DNA of 64,000 nucleotides from Nocardiopsis sp. CNT312 (GTDB lineage: Bacteria > Actinomycetota > Actinomycetes > Streptosporangiales > Streptosporangiaceae). Made by a program: the position numbers and the translations under genes. The DNA lies in NCBI RefSeq assembly GCF_000515115.1, contig NZ_KI911536.1, positions 258,476 to 322,475 on the forward strand, read 5' to 3'. Below the pieces are notes generated by a model, which was given only the letters and a program-made list of their open reading frames with translations, was not told the DNA's origin and did no database searches. Numbering within the stretch: position 1 is the stretch's first letter; each line of letters starts with the position of its first letter. Shown in pieces: positions 8,301 through 16,644 of this stretch.

Positions 8301-8352
8301 CCGTGCGTACGCGGGGCCGACCCGGCGCGGGGCCGGCCCCGCGTGCGCACGG
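8301..8352. terminator. Bidirectional terminator between DUF3040 gene and PBP gene
   Basis: Arms 8301-8319 and 8334-8352 form a 19-bp stem with one G-T pair and a 14-base loop. It fills the gap between two convergent stop codons and should end transcription from both sides. No U-tract follows, as is usual in high-GC actinobacteria. Confidence 0.7.
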
Positions 8353-10866
8353 TCAGAGCGCGTTCGTGAACGCCGCTGCCAGCGGACCGGCCACCGAACC
8401 ACCGCCACCGCCGCCCTCGACGACGATGGCGAAGGCGATGTCGCCCTTGTAGCCGACCATCCACGCGTGCGTGGGCAGTTCGTCGTCCTCGCCCTCGGGC
8501 GTGCCGAACTCGGCACTGCCGGTCTTGCCGTACACCTCGCCCTGGAACCCGGCCTCCTGCGCGGTCCCCCCGGTGACCACCGCGCGCATCATCGGCCGCA
8601 GGGCAGCGGCGCTGGGGAGCGCGGTCGGCTCCGGCAGGCCCTCTGACGCGGGTTCGGTGACCAGGACCGGGTGGCGCCAGGACCCGTCGGCGATCGCCGC
8701 GGGCACCGTCGCCATGTGCAGGGGCGAGGTGAGCACGTGGCCTTGGCCGATGCTCTGCGCGCCCAGCATGACGGAGCCCTCGGGGGAGGGGAAACTGGGT
8801 TCGAAGGTGGGAACGCCGATGTCGAGCGGCGCGTTCATCCCGAACTGCTCCGCGGTGGCCGTGAGCGCCTGCGGTGACAGCCGCTGGGTCACCTCGGCCA
8901 CCAGGGCGGTGTTGCAGGAGGTCGCGAACGCCTCGGTCACCGTCTGGGTGCCGTACTCGCCCCCGCCCGCGTTGACGAAGGGCCAGCCGCCCGGGTCGTA
9001 CTCCTTGGGGCACTCGACGGTGGCGTCCGCGGTCAGCCCCTGGTCCAGCAGTGAGACGTAGCTGATGATCTTGAGGGAGGAGCCCGGCGGGTACTGGCCC
9101 TCGAAGGCCCGGTTGAACCCGCCCGGAACGTTCGCCGCGGCGAGGATCTCCCCGGTGGAGGCGCGGACCGCGACCATGCCGACGGGGTCGTCGGAGCCGA
9201 TGACGGCGTTGGCCGCCGCGTTCTGTACCGCTGTGTCGAAGCTGGTCACGACGTCCTGGCCATCGGCCCCGTCCAGGGTCGCCACCGTGTTCTCCTCGGT
9301 GGCCTCCAGGGAGTCGGGGTCCTCGGCCTGCTCGGCGTCGACCATCAGGATGGTGGTGGCGGCCTCTCCGGCGAGACGCTCCTCGTAGGTGCGCTGGAGC
9401 CCGGAGACGCCGATGGTGTCGCCGACTCCGTAGGCCGGTCCGAGCCGTTCAACGTCCTCCTCGGTGGCCTCACCGAGGGATCCGGCGATCATCGCCAGGG
9501 TGCCGGAGACGTCCGGGCCCTCCACGGGGGTGCCGTCCGCGGTGAGAATGCTGCCCCGCTCGCCCCAGACCGCGGTGCGCGCCAGGACCTGGCCCTCGCC
9601 GAGACCGGGATAGGCGACGCCGGGGGAGAAGTCCACCAGCCACGCGCCGTCCTGGCGCACCAGCGGGAGTTCGCCTTCCCAACCCCAGTCGCCGGAGCCC
9701 TGCATGGACACGGTGACCTCGTAGGGCGCACTGCCCGCCGAGCCGTCGACGGTGACTGCGCCGATTTCGACCCGGACCTCCTCCAGCCCCAGGCCCGCAT
9801 CGATCCCCCCGAGGACCGCGGTGGGGTCGCCTCCGGTGGTCACGGCGGCCAGGCCCGCGTAATCGCGCTCCTCCCACGCTGCCGCGTAGGCGTTGAGGGT
9901 CTCCTCGGGCTGGGGCCGTGTCAGTACGAACCAGGACACGCCACCGCCGACCAGGGCGAGAGCGGCGGTTCCGGCGATGACGCCGATCAGCAGTCCGCGG
10001 CGCGACCTGCGTCTCTTGGATGGGGCCTGACCGGTGTCGAAGGGCTCCCCGGGATCCTGTGGTCCGGAGGGTCCGCCGCCGTAGAGGAAGTCGAAGTCGT
10101 CCGCGGGGCGTTCGGGGGCCGCCGCGGACGGCTGCGGACCGGAGCCCGGGAGCGGGGCGTGCGGTCCGGTGCCCGCGACGCCGCCCTGGTAGGCGGGTAC
10201 GTCTTGACCGCCCCCGTCCGCGGGAACCGCCGACCAGGTGCGGGCGGCCGGGCCCTCGTCGGAGCCGCCGGGGTGCCAGCCCGGCGCGGAGGTGTCGCTG
10301 AGGCCGGGGTGCCAGCCCGGCGCGGAGGTGTCGCTGAGGCCGGGGTGCCAGCCCGGCGCGGAGGTGTCGCTGAGGCCGGGGTGGTAGGGGACGGGGGTGC
10401 CGTCGGCGGGGTCTGTCGGCCATCCGTGGGCGGCGGCCCCGTCGTGGGGGACGCCCGGTGCGGGGCTCCCACCGAGCACGACCGCGCCCCCGTCGGGGGC
10501 ACCGGGGTGCCGTCCGTGTGCGGGGGTGCCGCCGGTGGGCCCGGGGGCGTCCGGCCGGGCCGGGGCCGGCGGCTCCTCACCCGGATGCCCTCCGGAGGTT
10601 CCGCCTCCGGGCGGGACCGAGCCCCACCCGGAGGCGGCGGTTCCGTCGTCGTCCCGGCCGCCGTGGACCGGGTGAGGTGGGAAAGGAGGCGCGGCGGGCG
10701 GGGGCGCGTCGGCACGTGGGTACTCGAAGCCGGTGGGACCCGCGGCCGGAGCCGGCCGCTGCGGAATGCGGTAGGGGTTCCCGGGGCGCCCCGGCGGGGT
10801 CGGTGTGTCGGCGGTGTCTTCGGGCGGCCTGGAGGAGTCCGGCTGCCGGGGGGACCGTTCGTCCAC
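8353..10866 (-). CDS. Penicillin-binding transpeptidase with NTF2-like (MecA_N) domain and long proline-rich cytoplasmic tail
   Basis: The 837-residue protein has about 285 residues of proline/glycine-rich cytoplasmic sequence, one membrane segment (about 291-315), an NTF2-like MecA_N domain (about 318-420), a PBP dimerisation region (about 430-530) and a transpeptidase domain (about 560-830). The catalytic motifs are intact: SSLK with Ser596, SCN at 650-652 and KTG at 781-783. It would crosslink peptidoglycan outside the membrane as a class B PBP; the MecA_N domain recalls low-affinity PBPs. The tail includes three perfect 12-residue repeats (HPGLSDTSAPGW). A 14-bp hairpin lies 40 bp before the start. 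Confidence 0.9.
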   Translation of the reverse strand: MDERSPRQPDSSRPPEDTADTPTPPGRPGNPYRIPQRPAPAAGPTGFEYPRADAPPPAAPPFPPHPVHGGRDDDGTAASGWGSVPPGGGTSGGHPGEEPPAPARPDAPGPTGGTPAHGRHPGAPDGGAVVLGGSPAPGVPHDGAAAHGWPTDPADGTPVPYHPGLSDTSAPGWHPGLSDTSAPGWHPGLSDTSAPGWHPGGSDEGPAARTWSAVPADGGGQDVPAYQGGVAGTGPHAPLPGSGPQPSAAAPERPADDFDFLYGGGPSGPQDPGEPFDTGQAPSKRRRSRRGLLIGVIAGTAALALVGGGVSWFVLTRPQPEETLNAYAAAWEERDYAGLAAVTTGGDPTAVLGGIDAGLGLEEVRVEIGAVTVDGSAGSAPYEVTVSMQGSGDWGWEGELPLVRQDGAWLVDFSPGVAYPGLGEGQVLARTAVWGERGSILTADGTPVEGPDVSGTLAMIAGSLGEATEEDVERLGPAYGVGDTIGVSGLQRTYEERLAGEAATTILMVDAEQAEDPDSLEATEENTVATLDGADGQDVVTSFDTAVQNAAANAVIGSDDPVGMVAVRASTGEILAAANVPGGFNRAFEGQYPPGSSLKIISYVSLLDQGLTADATVECPKEYDPGGWPFVNAGGGEYGTQTVTEAFATSCNTALVAEVTQRLSPQALTATAEQFGMNAPLDIGVPTFEPSFPSPEGSVMLGAQSIGQGHVLTSPLHMATVPAAIADGSWRHPVLVTEPASEGLPEPTALPSAAALRPMMRAVVTGGTAQEAGFQGEVYGKTGSAEFGTPEGEDDELPTHAWMVGYKGDIAFAIVVEGGGGGGSVAGPLAAAFTNAL
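10270..10377. repeat. Three perfect 36-bp tandem repeats inside the PBP gene
   Basis: A 36-bp unit beginning GGGGTGCCAGCC occurs at 10270-10305, 10306-10341 and 10342-10377, followed by a partial fourth copy. The unit keeps the frame and encodes 12 residues of the cytoplasmic tail of the penicillin-binding protein (about residues 162-200). Identity at the DNA level implies recent expansion by slippage or recombination. Confidence 0.95.
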
Positions 10867-10906
10867 GCCTTGAATCCTTCGCTACGTCTGCTGGGGATAC
10901 CAGAAT

Positions 10907-10938
10907 GCCCCGCTCCCGCCGCGGGGCGGGAGCGGGGC
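10907..10938 (-). other. 14-bp hairpin in the PBP 5' leader
   Basis: Arms 10907-10920 and 10925-10938 pair perfectly around a 4-base loop. It lies 40 bp upstream of the PBP start on the coding side. In that position it could be an attenuator, an mRNA-stabilising stem or a terminator for upstream transcription. The choice cannot be made from sequence. Confidence 0.55.
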
Positions 10939-11195
10939 ACCAGGCTGAGGGTCGGCGTGGCGGTCGCCTCTCGGCGCTGGGCACAACGGGGCTCCTGTCC
11001 GCACGGTCACCCGCCCCGTGGGGCGGACGCCGTACGCGGTATTCCGCGAAGGCAATGGTTGAGGCCCGGGGGACACTTGCTACCACACCGACCAACAGTG
11101 ACTCTAACCCATCCGGCCGCGCCGTTGTTCCCGCGGCCGGTGGCGACACACATGTGCAATGTCACGGTACGGGATACCCGGTTCGGGGAAGAGAG

Positions 11196-11229
11196 CGGCC
11201 GGTCCCGCAGAGGGGCGCGGGACCGGCCG
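11196..11229 (-). terminator. Terminator hairpin downstream of fprA
   Basis: Arms 11196-11208 (CGGCCGGTCCCGC) and 11217-11229 pair over 13 bp with an 8-base loop, starting 20 bp past the fprA stop. Confidence 0.7.
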
Positions 11230-11249
11230 GGGGAGATCACACGCCGGAC

Positions 11250-12614
11250 TTACTCCTGGCGTGCGATGCTGGTCTGTTCCTCGCGGGTGCGCAGCTTCAG
11301 GCGCTTGCGCCCGCGCTCGGCACCCAGTTCCTCCTCGCGGGCCTCGATCCGCTGCCAGCCGTCCCAGGTGGTGTACTGCACACCGCGCTCCTCCAGGAGG
11401 GCCCTGAAGGCGACGGGGTCGGGCTCGGTGGCCGGGGTGAGGGAGTCGCGGTCGGCCACCAGGTGGGTGACGGTCTCCAGCGCGTCGCCCTTGGTGTGGC
11501 CGATCAGGCCGACCGGACCGCGCTTGATCCAGCCGGTGGCGTACACGCCGTCGATCGGGTTCTCGTCCAGGTCCAGGACGCGGCCCTCGGCGTTGGGGAC
11601 CACGCCGCGCTCATCGTCGAAGGGCAGCCCGACCAGGGGCGAGCCCAGGTAGCCGATGGCGCGGTAGACGGCGTGGACCTCGTGGTCGACGTACTCGCCG
11701 GTGCCCCGGACACTGCCGTCGCCGGTCAGTTCCATGCGCTCGGTGCGCAGCCCGCTCACCCGGTCCTGGCCGGTGATCTCCACCGGGCGGTGCAGGAAGT
11801 GCAGGTGTAGGCGGTGCTCCTCCCCGCGGCGGTCGCGGATCGCCCAGTTCTGGAGGATCTTGACGTTGGTCTTGACCTGGTTGGAGGCCTCGCAGGCCTG
11901 AACGCTGCCCTCGTCCATCTCGAAGTCCTCGGGGTAGACGATGACCTCGACGCCGGGCTGCTTGTCCAGTTCGCGCAGCTCCATCGGGGTGGCCTTGCAC
12001 TGGGCGATGCCGCGGCGGGCGAAGACGTGCACGTCGGTGATCCGCTTGGCGCGCAGACCCTCGTAGACGTTGTCGGTGATGTCGGTCTGAAGGAGGTCGT
12101 CGGCGTCCTTGGCCAGGATCCGGGCGACGTCGACGGCGACGTTGCCCGCGCCGATGACGGCGACGCTGGTCCCCTCCACGTGCCAGGACGGGCTGACGTC
12201 GGGGTGGGAGTCGTACCAGAAGACGAAGTCGGCGGCGCCGTGGCTGCCGGGCAGGTCGGCGCCGGGGATGTCCAGCGGGCGGTCCCGGTCGCTGCCGGTC
12301 GCGAAGATCACCGCGTCGTAGTGGCGGCGCAGGTCCTCGAGCTTGAGGTCGACGCCGTACTCGACGTTGCCGTAGAAGGTGACCTCGGGTTTGTCGAGGA
12401 TCTTGTGCAGCGCCCCCTGGATCTGCTTGATCCGGGGGTGGTCCGGGGCGACGCCGTAGCGCACCAGTCCGTAGGGGGAGGGCAGCTTGTCGAGGATGTC
12501 GATGCTGACGGACGTGCCGCACGCGGACAGGGTCTCGTCCTTGGTGAGCAGGTCCGCGGCATAAATCCCCGCAGGCCCCGCACCCACGATTCCCACTCGC
12601 AGTGGTCGCGTCAT
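11250..12614 (-). CDS. fprA: Ferredoxin/adrenodoxin-NADP+ reductase, FprA type
   Basis: The 454-residue flavoprotein begins with the FAD Rossmann motif VGIVGAGPAGIYAADLL and has a second, NADP-binding Rossmann motif VAVIGAGNVAVDVARIL. ARRG and RAIGY segments and the C-terminal TGWIKRGPVGLIGHTKGDA complete the adrenodoxin-reductase pattern. The length matches mycobacterial FprA. It passes electrons from NADPH to ferredoxins that serve cytochromes P450 or iron metabolism. ATG 12614 directly precedes the first glycine motif and has GGAG upstream. A possible iron box lies 38-56 bp before the start. Confidence 0.92.
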   Translation of the reverse strand: MTRPLRVGIVGAGPAGIYAADLLTKDETLSACGTSVSIDILDKLPSPYGLVRYGVAPDHPRIKQIQGALHKILDKPEVTFYGNVEYGVDLKLEDLRRHYDAVIFATGSDRDRPLDIPGADLPGSHGAADFVFWYDSHPDVSPSWHVEGTSVAVIGAGNVAVDVARILAKDADDLLQTDITDNVYEGLRAKRITDVHVFARRGIAQCKATPMELRELDKQPGVEVIVYPEDFEMDEGSVQACEASNQVKTNVKILQNWAIRDRRGEEHRLHLHFLHRPVEITGQDRVSGLRTERMELTGDGSVRGTGEYVDHEVHAVYRAIGYLGSPLVGLPFDDERGVVPNAEGRVLDLDENPIDGVYATGWIKRGPVGLIGHTKGDALETVTHLVADRDSLTPATEPDPVAFRALLEERGVQYTTWDGWQRIEAREEELGAERGRKRLKLRTREEQTSIARQE

Positions 12615-12924
12615 CGCACAGCTCCAAGTCTTCGCGCCAGGGTCGGACGCCATTGGCAAGGCTTACCTAATCTAACCGGTGATGGCACCGGGAAAACCCA
12701 CTATAGTGGTAGACAATTCCCCTCGCGGCTCTGGGAGTCCGAGGCGGGTCCGGAGCGGCCGTTCCGGTGGCGTGGCCGGTCGACGGCGGTCGCGCCGGCC
12801 CTGCGGGGTCGCTTCGAAGCGGCCCTCGACGGGGTTCAACGCACCGCCAAGAGCACTTAAGTCCGACCTTGGCTGTGGGGAAGATCACCCCTGGTGACGA
12901 GTGATTCCGGTCGGTGGGCGCGCT
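12615..12924. other. Intergenic region upstream of fprA
   Basis: Apart from the possible iron box at 12652-12670 this 310-bp stretch shows only AT-richer sequence around 12695-12720, consistent with an fprA promoter, and the untranslated 3' side of the acyltransferase gene. No gene is supported. Confidence 0.5.
12652..12670 (-). promoter_or_regulatory. Possible IdeR/DmdR iron box upstream of fprA
   Basis: Read on the minus strand, the 19 bases TTAGGTAAGCCTTGCCAAT match the known DtxR/IdeR consensus TTAGGTTAGSCTAACCTAA at 14 positions by eye. The left half-site is perfect and the right half weak. Its position relative to fprA suits iron-dependent repression. Binding is inferred. Confidence 0.45.
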
Positions 12925-13611
12925 TCAGCGGCCCCGGGGCAGCTCGGCCTTGACCGACGAGGCGAACCGGGGCACCTGCTCCTGGCCGGAGAGCTTGGCG
13001 ATGGCGGCCATGATCGTGTCCGTGGCCTCCCTGCGGGGCCGCGCCCTGTGCGCCTGGCCCTCCCACGCGGACAGGTCCACGGGCTCGCCGAAGCGCACAC
13101 CCACCCGGTTGAAGGAGGGCACTCTGCGGCCTGGGGGCAGGATCCGGTCCGTGCCGGCCAGGGCCACCGGTACGACCGGGGCGCCCGTGGTCAGCGCGAG
13201 CCAGGCCAGGCCGGTCTGGCCCTTGTACAGGCGCCCGTCGGGCGAGCGGGTGCCCTCGGGGAAGATGCCGAAGACCTCGCCCTCGCGCAGGACCTCCAGG
13301 CTGCTGTCCATGGCCTCCTGCGCGCTCTGGCCGGGGCGGCGGTCCACCGAGAGCTGGCCGATGCCGCGCAGCGCGCGGGTGAAGAGGCGCCGGGGCAGAG
13401 TGCCCTCGTCGAAGAGCTCCTGCTTGGCGATGAAGCGCACGGGGCGGGGGCAGGCGACGCCGATGAAGAGCGGGTCGATCAGCGCCAGGTGGTTGGCGGC
13501 CAGGATCACCGGCCCCAGCCTGGGGACGTGGTGCACGCCCTCCACCCGCTGGGGCCACGCCAGCCGTGCCGTGGGGGCGATGACGACCTTGGCCGCTCCG
13601 TACAGTGACAC
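12925..13611 (-). CDS. 1-acyl-sn-glycerol-3-phosphate acyltransferase family (PlsC)
   Basis: The 228 residues contain the acyltransferase motifs NHLALID (NHX4D, residues 40-46) and FPEGTRSPDG (EGTRS at 119-123), with the binding segment GAPVVPVALAGTD between. These enzymes add the second acyl chain to lysophosphatidate, or related acyl groups, at the membrane. GTG 13611 is taken as start because the protein then begins like its relatives (SLYGAAKVVIAP) and a GGAAGGG lies upstream; longer frames give low-complexity sequence. A paralogue with the same motifs lies at 48050-48721. Confidence 0.85.
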   Translation of the reverse strand: MSLYGAAKVVIAPTARLAWPQRVEGVHHVPRLGPVILAANHLALIDPLFIGVACPRPVRFIAKQELFDEGTLPRRLFTRALRGIGQLSVDRRPGQSAQEAMDSSLEVLREGEVFGIFPEGTRSPDGRLYKGQTGLAWLALTTGAPVVPVALAGTDRILPPGRRVPSFNRVGVRFGEPVDLSAWEGQAHRARPRREATDTIMAAIAKLSGQEQVPRFASSVKAELPRGR

Positions 13612-13837
13612 GATGGCGTCGCCCTTCCGGTTCTCTCGTCGGCGCTCGTGGGGGAGGCGGGGCCCGCCGTCCGCTTCCGACCTTATCGAGCCGCTGGCGC
13701 GGGCTGTTCGGCGATCCTTGTGGATTGTCTGATTCGTACTACTGTCGTGATGTGGGTCACACGGGTTAGGCTCGTGGTCTAGACCTTCGCGCGGTGCGGG
13801 GGTCTCCCCGGACGGATGCGTGAGGCGCGGAGGAGTC

Positions 13838-14491
13838 ATGGCGAAACTGGTCGACGTCAGCCACCAGATCACCGACGGGATGACCACGTGCCCCGGACTG
13901 CCGGTACCGGTGGTCGAGGAGGGCAGATCCGGGCCGTTGGCGGCCGTCGGCCACGAACCCGGCAGCGGCCGCGTCACCATGGCCGGGACCACCGGGACCT
14001 ACGTACAGACCCCCTCGCACCGCTACCGGGACGGGGCCGACCTGGCCGACCTCGGCCTGGAGCGTATCGCGGGCCTGCCCGGAACGGTGGTCGACGCCGT
14101 CGCGGCGCACCGGATCGGTCCGGAGTCCTTCGAAGGACTCGACCTGCGGGGCCGCGCCGTCCTCCTGCGCACGGGCTGGGACCGGCACTGGCGCACCGAC
14201 GCCTACGGCGACACCGGCCACCCCCACCTGACCGAGGACGCGGCCAAGGCCCTGGTGGACGCCGGAGCCGCCCTGGTCGGCATCGACAGCGTCGGAGTGG
14301 ACGACACCTCGCCCGCCACCGAGGGCGCGCGCCCGGCACTGGGCGTCCTGCTCGCCGCCGGGGTCCCGGTCGTCTCCCACCTGTGCCTGCTCGACCGGCT
14401 CCCCGGCGGGGGGTTCTCCTTCTTCGCCGTCCCGGTCAAGGTGCGGGGGATGGCCGCCTTCCCGGTGCGGGCCTTCGCCCTCCTGGGCTGA
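13838..14491 (+). CDS. Cyclase family protein (kynurenine formamidase-like fold) with altered metal motif
   Basis: The 217-residue protein starts like metal-dependent cyclase/formamidase proteins (LVDVSHQITDGMTTCPGLP) and shares VVDA, RGRAVLLRTGWDRHW and DAGAALVGIDSVGVDD segments. The usual metal motif HxGTHxDxPxH reads TTGTYVQTPSH here, so several ligand positions are changed and hydrolase activity is doubtful. ATG 13838 has CGGAGGAG upstream; the earlier frame start is weaker. It is divergent from the PlsC gene and converges on the FUSC gene with a 15-bp gap. Confidence 0.75.
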   Translation: MAKLVDVSHQITDGMTTCPGLPVPVVEEGRSGPLAAVGHEPGSGRVTMAGTTGTYVQTPSHRYRDGADLADLGLERIAGLPGTVVDAVAAHRIGPESFEGLDLRGRAVLLRTGWDRHWRTDAYGDTGHPHLTEDAAKALVDAGAALVGIDSVGVDDTSPATEGARPALGVLLAAGVPVVSHLCLLDRLPGGGFSFFAVPVKVRGMAAFPVRAFALLG

Positions 14492-14506
14492 GCGCCGCAC
14501 CCGCCC

Positions 14507-16624
14507 TCAAAGGTCGGCGTCCACGTCCCCGCGCGCGCGGTGCTCCTCCCGCAGAGCGCGCCGCTCGGCCTCCTGCCGGGCGGCGTGCTCGTCCTGGGCG
14601 ACGGCCCCCGCCATGGCGTTGGACAGCGCCCGCAGCTCCATGTTGATCCGCGGGTAGGCGGCCAGGCGCGGCAGCGCGCCCATCCGCGGCGTGCGCCGCT
14701 CCCGCATCGAGGCGATCAGCTCACCGAAGGCCAGATCCACCCGCTGCAGGGTGATGGTGCCCACCGGTTCGGCGCGTTCCACCGCCAACGCGGACAGCGC
14801 GAGGTACCCGGCGCGCTGGGTGGCCACGACCACCGGCCACAGCGGCTGCGTGGTGGCCGCGCGCGGTACGTCGCCCACAGCGCTCTCGTAGACACCGCGC
14901 AGGTTGACCAGGCTGGCGCGCATGTCGCGGCGGAGCTGGTATCGGTGCTCGGGCCCCAGAGGCACCTCCGGGTCCAGCACCGAAACCACGCACTGGCGGG
15001 CGGTGTCCAGGGCATCGGTGATCGCCTGCGGCAGCCGGGCGGTCGAGGCCCGGCGCCACAGCAGCAGCGAGCCCGCCAGGCCGAAGAGCGATCCGACGAC
15101 GGTGTCGAGTACGCGCGACCCCGCCAGCGCCGTGATCGGGTCGGGCGCGGCCGTGTGCGACAGCAGCAGCGCCATCGGCGTGACCAGCACCGACCCGTAG
15201 AGGAAGCTGCGGCCCATGACCAGCTGGCTCAGTCCCATGAACGCCGCAGCCAGGACCACGACCGCCGACACCGGCGGATCGAACCAGAGCACCAGCGCGC
15301 CCACGGCCACCCCCAGCATGGTCCCCACCGACCGCTGCACCGACCGCTTCGTGGTCACGACGACGTTGCCGCCCTGGAGCACGGCGGTGGCGGTGATCGC
15401 GATCCAGTAGGAGCGGTCCAGGCCGATCCACAGGCCGAACGCGCCCGCCAGGGTCACCGTGATCCCCATGCGCAGAGCCGTGGGCCGGATCAGCGACTCC
15501 GTGCCCAGGCTGGAGCGCAGGGAGTCCCACAGGGCCGGATAGCGCTGGTCCTCCAAGGCGCGGGCCCGCTCGTCCTCCTCGTCGCGGTCCGGTCTGTGCG
15601 CCGCGGTGGCGGCCCGGGCCAGCAGGCCGTAGACCCGTGCCTCCAGGGCGCGGGGGCGCATCCCCTGGCGGAGGTCGTCCAGGTCCGAGGCCTCCGGCGC
15701 CCGGTCGGGCTCGGCGACCGCCGCCGCCATCCGGTCGGCGAAGCCGGCCGCCTCGCCGGGCAGCGGTTCGGTGCGCACCATGCCCACCTGGGTGACGGCC
15801 AGGTGGATGTCGGAGACCCAGCGCAGCAGGGAGCGCAGCCGTGCCGCGTGGGTGGTGGAACGGTAGCCACGGGTCTGGGCGAGCAGGACGGTGCGCCAGG
15901 CGTCGGCGACCGCCACCGAGGCCCGGTGCTGGGCGTGGTCGAGGTCGGGGGTGCCCACGGCGCGCAGGAGGGCGGCCAGTTGCCGGAAGGCGGCGGCCAC
16001 CGCCCGGTACTCCGGACGGCGGGCACGGAAGGGCGCACCGGACATGGACACCGCCCAGCCGACGGCCGCGCCCAAGGCGGCCACGGCCGCGTGCTGGGGG
16101 ACGTCGGACACTCCGCCGGGCGCGATCGTGGAGATCGCACCGACCATGACGAAGAACAGCGCGCCGGGGCGGTCCACCCGCCAGGCCGCGCACAGCCAGG
16201 TCGACACCCCCGCGATCAGGCCGATCGCGGCGGCTGCCGCCCACACCGACAGTGCCGAGGCCAGGGAACCCAGGGCGACGGAGGCGACGAACCCCAGGCC
16301 CACGACGGCCAGGGCGGCGGACCGGTAGACGTAGGGGGTCTTCTTCTCGTACAGGACGGTCATGGAGCCCAGGGCGGCGAGGGTGCCGATGTGCGGGCCG
16401 AACAGCCACGCCGCCAGGCCGAAGGAGGCCGCCATGGCGACGGTGGCCTGCACTGCGGTCGTCCACGCCCACGGACCGTGCTCCATACCGAAGAGCGCGC
16501 GCAGGTCGAGTGCGGGCCTGGGCCGGGCCGCCACCTCCGCCCGCCTGGGGCCCCGGTCCGCCGCTGAGTCCGTCGGCAGGGGGCCCGTGTCGCCCGTCGT
16601 TCCCAGATCTCGCACGGACCCCAT
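14507..16624 (-). CDS. FUSC family membrane protein (fusaric-acid-resistance / aromatic acid exporter-like)
   Basis: The 705-residue protein has two membrane halves, each with about six hydrophobic segments. The first begins WAWTTAVQATVAMAASFGLA and the second TALRMGITVTLAGAFGLWIG, separated by a soluble region of about 200 residues. The second half carries SYWIAITATAVLQGG and the TKRSVQRSVGTMLGVAVG loop typical of the FUSC domain. Such proteins are thought to export aromatic acids or form stress-related channels. ATG 16624 is chosen; a TTG at 16633 is possible. Ribosome-site support is weak for both. Confidence 0.82.
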   Translation of the reverse strand: MGSVRDLGTTGDTGPLPTDSAADRGPRRAEVAARPRPALDLRALFGMEHGPWAWTTAVQATVAMAASFGLAAWLFGPHIGTLAALGSMTVLYEKKTPYVYRSAALAVVGLGFVASVALGSLASALSVWAAAAAIGLIAGVSTWLCAAWRVDRPGALFFVMVGAISTIAPGGVSDVPQHAAVAALGAAVGWAVSMSGAPFRARRPEYRAVAAAFRQLAALLRAVGTPDLDHAQHRASVAVADAWRTVLLAQTRGYRSTTHAARLRSLLRWVSDIHLAVTQVGMVRTEPLPGEAAGFADRMAAAVAEPDRAPEASDLDDLRQGMRPRALEARVYGLLARAATAAHRPDRDEEDERARALEDQRYPALWDSLRSSLGTESLIRPTALRMGITVTLAGAFGLWIGLDRSYWIAITATAVLQGGNVVVTTKRSVQRSVGTMLGVAVGALVLWFDPPVSAVVVLAAAFMGLSQLVMGRSFLYGSVLVTPMALLLSHTAAPDPITALAGSRVLDTVVGSLFGLAGSLLLWRRASTARLPQAITDALDTARQCVVSVLDPEVPLGPEHRYQLRRDMRASLVNLRGVYESAVGDVPRAATTQPLWPVVVATQRAGYLALSALAVERAEPVGTITLQRVDLAFGELIASMRERRTPRMGALPRLAAYPRINMELRALSNAMAGAVAQDEHAARQEAERRALREEHRARGDVDADL

Positions 16625-16644
16625 CCTAGACAAAAGGGCTGAAA

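Larger units (their letters stand above)
10867..11249. other. Intergenic region between PBP and fprA
   Basis: This 383-bp stretch holds two GC-rich hairpins, listed separately, at 10907-10938 and 11196-11229. The sequence between them must contain the PBP promoter and leader. I see no convincing gene or known riboswitch in it. Confidence 0.5.

Noticed and set aside
6818..9013. Open frame of 731 codons antisense to modC and DUF3040 and overlapping the PBP gene
   Set aside because: It crosses three well-supported genes and a terminator; shadow of high GC.
10270..10377. CRISPR-like array of 36-bp repeats
   Set aside because: The repeats are directly adjacent with no spacers and lie in frame inside the PBP gene.
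10939..11195. Riboswitch (for example c-di-AMP type) upstream of the PBP gene
   Set aside because: Conserved core sequences recalled for actinobacterial riboswitches were not found; only generic GC-rich pairing.
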